A stretch of 64,000 nt of DNA from Tigriopus japonicus (taxonomy: Eukaryota; Arthropoda; Copepoda; Harpacticoida; Harpacticidae), in contig JAAGOF010000109.1 of assembly GCA_010645155.1 (NCBI GenBank), positions 2,032,889-2,096,888 of the forward strand, read 5' to 3'. The first letter of the stretch is position 1. Each line of letters opens with the position of its first letter. The notes below the pieces were generated by a model. It was not told the origin of the DNA. It was given only the letters and a program-made list of their open reading frames with translations, and made no database searches. Below, one piece after another: positions 58,101 through 64,000 of this stretch. A program made the translations under genes and the position numbers.

Positions 58101-60179
58101 CTACGAATACGTTTGTTTGGGCAAGTTTCAACTAGTCGCTGATGATAAACGGCCCTTGCTGCCCACAATGAAATTTCACGACCGGCCTGCTCCGGTATCT
58201 CCACTCTGGGACCTCTGTGATCCCATCAACATGCTGAATCAGCTTTACCAGGTGGTTTCAGGTCGACATTGCCAAAAGTTGTTTGAAATACTGTTAATTA
58301 CGGGCGCTCACTGCCATTTTTGAAGTCACATACCGCCACATTCTGCCACCTTTGAGCGCAAATTTGCTCGCTTTCAATCCTTTCATCGTTTTTAGAGCGC
58401 AAATTTTCGATCTCTTTCTTTTAAGTCAAAAAGTTTTGATCTCGTTTTTAGGTTGAAAATGTTCGAACTCATTTTTATGGTCCAAAATTTCCGATTTCGT
58501 TTTTTTGGTCGAATTTTTTTGCCTGCCCTTCCACTTTCTGTCATATTCTGCCACTTTCCCCCCACTGCCAAATAAAATTTCCACCTCCCCGTCTCTGCTC
58601 AACTGCTTTACTCTTGCAAAGAGTAAACTGTTGTAGAACAATAAATAAAAGGCTAAATTTGGTCTGAAAAGCCTCTGTAAAAGGTGTAAGCTATTCAACC
58701 TAAAAAAACTTAAACTTAACTTTGGGCAACCTAATTATGTCATAATTTGCCCTCAAAGTTAACCTGAAATATTCAGCCTTGACTATTGGTTACGTCAAGG
58801 ATGGCTCAAGCCAGGATTACTTTCAAAATACACACTAGGTCCGATTGGTACTATGAAAATTCAACGGAACAATACATTTGTTGCAAAAACCTCACATTTT
58901 AGTACAATGATCGGACCCAGTGTGTATTTTTGAAATTCGTCCTGACGTACAGTGGTTCCTGGTTACGTCTAGAGAGTTCTCAAAATGATTCAATTTGCTA
59001 CACTACACTCCGTGTATTCTAAACTCCGCAACAGCTTACCTACTACCAAAACAATTTTCTGCACGCTCATGTCAGCAAAATTTCTTTTGAAAATACATCA
59101 CAATTTTGGATCTGCTAACAGAGAAAGAGACCCATAATTACATTTATGTGTATCTAAAGTGTGGTATCACGTAGTGCACTGGCATCACCCCTAGGTGAAT
59201 GGTTTAAAATTTGTGTTCAGTGGGGACACGTGATCTTGCACCTACCATGTCCATGTGACTCAATTAAGGCACTTAAATGTGTCAACAAGACACGTGACCG
59301 TTGTTGAAGCGTCTGAGTGTGAAAGGGTATTTCCTAATGGATGGGACAATTCAATCCCACGAATCAGAAAATTATGGCTAATGCTGTGAACTCGTCATCT
59401 CTTTATGAAGCCAATCCAGGATATTACAGAGCTAATGATGGCTAGATAGGATCTCGTCCAAACCTTGGGATTGGACTCCAAGTCCAATATACAAATATCA
59501 CATCACAATCAGTCATGTCTTAATTAGCATGCCATTACTGAACAGCTCTATTTGGCCGTTGGCAATTTCGGCTTTGAATAACAACAACATGTGGCAGATG
59601 GACACTGAAAATAGAGCTAAAATTCCTTCCGCACACGCTGGTCCTTATCAAGATGACCAAAAAAAAAGGACTCTAATCGTGAACTTAATGAAACCTATTT
59701 ATCAATGCATTCAACCTGGATGAATATTAGTGGCTTGGGTCATTTCTTGCCTTTTGTTTGGAACTTGTGATCGAGAATTCTCATGAAGACACTATTTCTC
59801 AATTAGGTGTAATGTTCGTGACTCAATTTTGAATTCTTTTTTGTCACACCTCCTTTGAGTTCGTTCCGATAGTCGTTCATTTCCGGAGCAAATTTCGAAG
59901 TTGATTCCAACGAAGTTCAAGAATTGAAATGTATCACATAGTCATCAATATCTGATAAGAGCCCAAGCATTTAGGCCTAATTGGAACCCTCTCTCAGGAA
60001 CTACAAGTAATTGTGACTTTATGAATCATCATGCACTCTCACCCCAAAGACCGTGACAATCTCCACAGCATTGTTCAAGCTGTGGTTTCAAAGACAATCT
60101 TAATTCCCTTGACAGAGCTCAGAGAGGAACAAGGATGGATGCTCACAGCTAAAAGGGCTCATGTGGATGAGAGCAAGAG
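55106..60179. other. No supported gene upstream of MNX
   Basis: No exon could be supported. Around 56370-57410, TAGTGATGG and CCCATCACTA sequences suggest an eroded transposon, but its ends do not pair cleanly. 58330-58570 has simple repeats of CTGCCACATTCTGCCAC type. Confidence 0.4.
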
Positions 60180-60360
60180 GAAGAGAAAGCTGAAAGAACG
60201 ATCGGGCGTTCTCCTCGCTTTCCGCAATCTCCGCCACTTTTCGCCCCCTTTTTCGGCGATGTCGCGCCTGTCGTCGGCCGTTTTGTGAGGGCGCCTCCGC
60301 GATTTCCCGCGCTTTTTAGCGCCTTCCTCAGGGGGCGCCGCTCCACGATTTGGCTTGCCT
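60180..60360 (+). promoter_or_regulatory. GC-rich block upstream of MNX start
   Basis: A local GC-rich stretch (CGCCACTTTTCGCCCCC, GCGCCTCCGCGATTTCCCGC) in otherwise AT-rich DNA, 140-300 bp upstream of the ATG. A promoter role is inferred only from position and composition. Confidence 0.35.
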
Positions 60361-60495
60361 TTTATCCATAATGACATGTTATAGACCCATGATGAGCGTT
60401 GTTAAACGACCCATTTTCCTTGGCTGATTGTGACCAAGTGCTTCAGTTGAATCCGGTCGGCGGACTTGAAGAAATCGTGCCAACGACAAGCCCTC

Positions 60496-63400
60496 ATGAC
60501 TTCTGTCAATTCGCCATCACCCTCGGGATCGGATCCTGACCCAAGAGAAGTAGTGAGTCCTCAGTTAAAGAACCACGAGGAACCGCCCCAACTACAGGTT
60601 CGGGCCACACCCCCACCCACTGTGACGGTGAATGGATCTTTGGATCGGCGGTCATTTTGCATCGATTCCATATTGAAATCTGGTGGTGCTCCGAGTACTA
60701 AGATGTATGGGGAGATGATCCATCATCCAGGAATGGGTGGAGTAAGCCCGCCCTCGTCACCTCCGGCTTCACCACCCCAATCTAGTCTGCCTAGTGTTCC
60801 ACGTCCATTGATGGGCCTTCAAGGCTTGTTCCCGCCACACCCACCGTTTTATTCATATGCCGGAGGCATGCCTCCATCACAATCATCGCCTCCATTATCC
60901 AATTCTTTGGAAGGCATCTTGAAGAGCGGAAATTCTGCCGCCATGAGCATGCAAAGTATGCAATTGGAATGGTTGGCCAGAACTGGAATGTTATACCATC
61001 GATTTCCCGAACTTGCAGGTGAGTTTTTTTGCCAGCAAATGCTTGTTTCACGTCAATGACAATCTAATTACTACTCCTAAAGAGATCAAGATAGTAGAAG
61101 CCATGGATTAGCATTATGAATGTCTCCTGTGGATAGATTTACAACCCCTTAAGCTAATGTTATGACGTGGAAAGCAAATGTAAGGATTTCGAAGGTGCAT
61201 AGCTTATAATCGCCAGTTTTGGAATCATTTTATGCCCCCTCACAAATCAGTCAATCTTCTACAGGTTTCAGTGAGGAGGATTTTAGAGAAATTTAAATCG
61301 ATTCCTGTGTTTTAAGAACTCTCTGAGTACAAGCATGAACAGGAGAAGCAATGTGTTCTCTGATAAAGGAATTAGTTAATCCACTTTGTCTCTCGATTAG
61401 CCTTTGATTTGAGTTCTTCGCCTAAACCGACACTAATCCTGGCGTTAGTTGGCGGATTTCTTCAAGACTATCTTTTCGATAGTGTCTCTCATATTACTGC
61501 ATTATCTCCGATCGTCAAGATCTACAAATTTTCGTGATATCGAACGGGGTAAAAGTTCGCCATTGATTCCATTCATAAAAGAGATTGATTAGTCAACTCA
61601 TAAGCAAAGGAAACATATTGAAACTCGAGTTGTTATTGAAGACGCAGATATTGCGATATCTTTTGAGGAGTCTTTTGATTTGCAAAAATGACACCTTGTA
61701 TGCCCGACGAGAATTTTACTTACAAAGCTATTGAGCATTTTTCAAGCATCGATAAAAATAGACTCATTGCAATGGCAAAAAGGACACTTGAGTCTTCATC
61801 TAGAGCTAGCAAGCAATTAGGGATCAGAAAAGGATTACTGGTTATCACATTTTCTTCCAGCTAGTTAACACGCACGTTTATCAGTTGCCGCGATGATCAG
61901 AGGATGATCCAAGTCTTTTTCGCGGAATAGATCACTCGATGATTTAATCGAAGGATTATAATATGTGACGACTTTGATAGTAGCCTTGTTCGATCTATTG
62001 ACTTCTATTCATAATCGTGTGTAATTTCAAATGTTTTGCCGTGTCATTCATTTAGCTCAAAGAACTGTTCATACGGTTTCCGAAATAAGATAAACATTTC
62101 TGCTTCTATTTGAACCTTCAAAATCATTCAGAAAATGATCAAAATCCAACAGCAAAGAAGACTTTCCATTGGGAGACTTTAGAACACATCTATGCGCGGT
62201 CAAAGTAAGTTGATAAATTTCTAACTTAAAGTACTCCAAAGGTACTCAGCATTAAAAAGGAGCGAGGCAAAATAGTGGAAGAGACAAATTGTCAAATCTT
62301 TCTCCCTTTCATCGATGCTGTGAAAGTTGGATCTCCAACTCAATAAAGTGCTAACAACATCAAAGCGTGACCAAAAGGCTCATCTTTCCCTTTTGTTGGG
62401 ATTCCGAGGGTCCTTTGTTATTAATAACCGGTCCCTATTTATTGGCACAATAAATAAATGGGCAACAAGGGGTGCATCTGTTCCATTTTCAACGGCAAAC
62501 CAACCAAAAAGGAACGAGAGATCGTGGAGTCTAGTAGAGAACATATTGTAGGAATATCTCAGATGAGTACATAGAGATTCGGTTAATGGCAAACCACCTC
62601 CCCTAAAATGAATTCAGGTTGGAGAGTTGGAACTGCATTTCAATCTCAATTGAAATCAGCAATTTACTCTCGTCACATGACTCAAAAAAGAACAGGAAAG
62701 AGGAGGTCAATTAAGTAAGCCCGGTTTTGGAATGACAAAACCACCTTGGAAGTGACAGATGTTGCGAATTCTTGGCGGCGATTTCAGTGCTGATTATCTC
62801 GCCAACGCCAGGTATGAAAGCGGCAATTAAAGTCAACCATTTGGAATTCACGATTCTAATCAGACATCACGGAATGAAACTGAAATTCGATCCGACTCTC
62901 TTTGTGTCACTGGATCTCCCAAGGGGAAATCACTCACCGAGAACGGAATCAACAGCTCCTCAATCAGTAAACATGGCAGACATGGGGAAAAAGGATTATC
63001 CTGAACTCGGGACTTTTTTTCACAAATCCTATTAGAAATCAGACGAGGCGAATCAACAACAGATGGAAGATGAAATGAAATAACCAACCAGGATTATTGT
63101 CAACTCTGAATATCAATGAGGGCTTTGCCGAACGATATCAAGCATTCAATTCCACTTTCCCGTCAAACAAATTTGACAGGGTCCGGGAAAATAATCGAGG
63201 CCACCCACTATTACTTTTTTGGTTCTCATCTTCAGTCGATTAATTTCGTTGGAGAAAAGTCGTCTTAAACTATTTACTTCGTAAGTAATCATTGATCAGA
63301 TAAATGCTGATTGGTTTAAGTTGGAGGGATGAAATTGCCATGATTTGGTTCGTCATAGACTCATAATCTCGACAGGTTCGGATCGTACTCGCCTCTTTAG

Positions 63401-64000
63401 CCCTCTTTTGCGAGGAAAACTAATTACAATTGTATCTTCTGTCAAAAACAAAGCCTAACATTTGTACAAGGATTTGTCAGGATGGATTAGCAGAGCTACA
63501 ACTACGTGCTCGCTCGTAAATCTGTCACGGCATTGGACGTCTACGCAATGACACAAAAACATACTCGAGAAAATGAGTACAATCGGTCCCAAATTAGGCG
63601 AATGCATTATGATTGTTAATGCACTTGAATTTGTTCTCGTTCCAGGTGGGCCACAACACACTCTCCTGGGAAAAACACGACGTCCCCGGACCGCTTTTAC
63701 CAGTCAACAGCTTTTGGAGTTGGAGAAACAGTTCAAAGAAAACAAATACTTGTCAAGACCCAAGAGATTTGAAGTGGCCACGGGACTTTGTCTCACGGAG
63801 ACTCAGGTAAGAGTGGGTTGAGTAAAGTTATTATTTGCTATTGTTTGTTGCCATGGGTTTTGAGTTCGTTCTTCCTTCTTTCCATCATACAGGTCAAGAT
63901 CTGGTTTCAAAACCGTCGAATGAAGTGGAAAAGGAGCAAGAAAGCCCAACAAGAGGCCAAAGCCAAGGCTCATGCCGATGGTCGAGGGCGCAAAGAGAGC
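60496..64000 (+). CDS. MNX1: MNX/Hb9 (extra-extra) homeobox transcription factor, 3'-partial
   Basis: MNX/exex proteins are nuclear homeodomain repressors that specify motor neurons and endodermal or pancreatic derivatives. Exons: 60496-61018, 63646-63806, and 63893 to beyond 64000, with phases 1 and 0. The first 174 residues are Pro/Ser-rich with an Eh1-like FCIDSIL (54-60) that may recruit Groucho, and [17 protein letters not shown] (157-173), corresponding to the MNX EWLRAG region. The homeodomain is residues 185-244: [36 protein letters not shown], and [15 protein letters not shown] with Gln50 and Asn51. The second intron splits it after Gln44. SQQLLELE plus [11 protein letters not shown] identify the MNX class. 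ATG 60496 is the first in-frame ATG. The C-terminus is off-window after a basic [15 protein letters not shown] stretch. Confidence 0.93.
61019..63645 (+). other. MNX intron 1
   Basis: A 2.6-kb intron with donor GTGAGT and acceptor TTCTCGTTCCAG. Unlike the TTI1 and Gemin2 introns, no MITE, LINE or tandem repeat was recognised in it. Confidence 0.6.

Overview
This window is nuclear DNA from an animal, most likely an arthropod and plausibly a crustacean such as a copepod. The evidence is metazoan gene content (Gemin2, TTI1, FBXO28, an MNX/Hb9 homeobox gene), GT-AG introns, AATAAA signals, AT-rich intergenic DNA and a heavy load of small DNA transposons. The species assignment is inference. All exon models were read by eye from ORFs, splice-site consensus and remembered protein families. 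No alignment was run.

Layout. 1-1.3 kb: rearranged BEL/Pao LTR retrotransposon (pol end, LTR, tRNA-Tyr type primer site, truncated gag, then an inverted LTR). 1.3-6.6 kb: no recognised gene, two palindromic or MITE elements. 6.7-15.6 kb, minus strand: TTI1 (TELO2-interacting protein 1), four exons seen, 3' end missing, with a 6.7 kb intron full of transposons. 15.7-23.1 kb, minus strand: Gemin2 in three exons, its stop only 80 bp upstream of the TTI1 start. 24.4-27.4 kb: a hAT-like element, tandem repeats and two unrecognised coding-like pieces. 27.9-31.2 kb, plus strand: FBXO28 in seven exons, convergent with a minus-strand cytochrome b5-domain gene (32.0-32.7 kb). 33.4-45.5 kb: gene-poor, MITEs, a SINE, a LINE remnant and one unexplained 184-codon ORF. 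45.8-47.1 kb: a compact two-exon gene for a small secreted protein with a TATA box. 47.4-55.1 kb: MITEs, LINE and SINE. 55.1-60.4 kb: mostly unannotated. 60.5-64.0 kb, plus strand: 5' part of an MNX/extra-extra homeobox gene running off the window.

Functional links. Gemin2 (SMN complex, snRNP assembly) and TTI1 (TTT complex, PIKK stability) are arranged like an operon: AATAAA just after the Gemin2 stop, then a strong 3' splice acceptor abutting the TTI1 ATG. This suggests polycistronic transcription with spliced-leader trans-splicing. The other genes show no evident functional linkage. The dominant structural theme is a swarm of non-autonomous hAT-type elements: twelve have terminal inverted repeats and recognisable 8-bp target duplications, and no transposase gene was seen.
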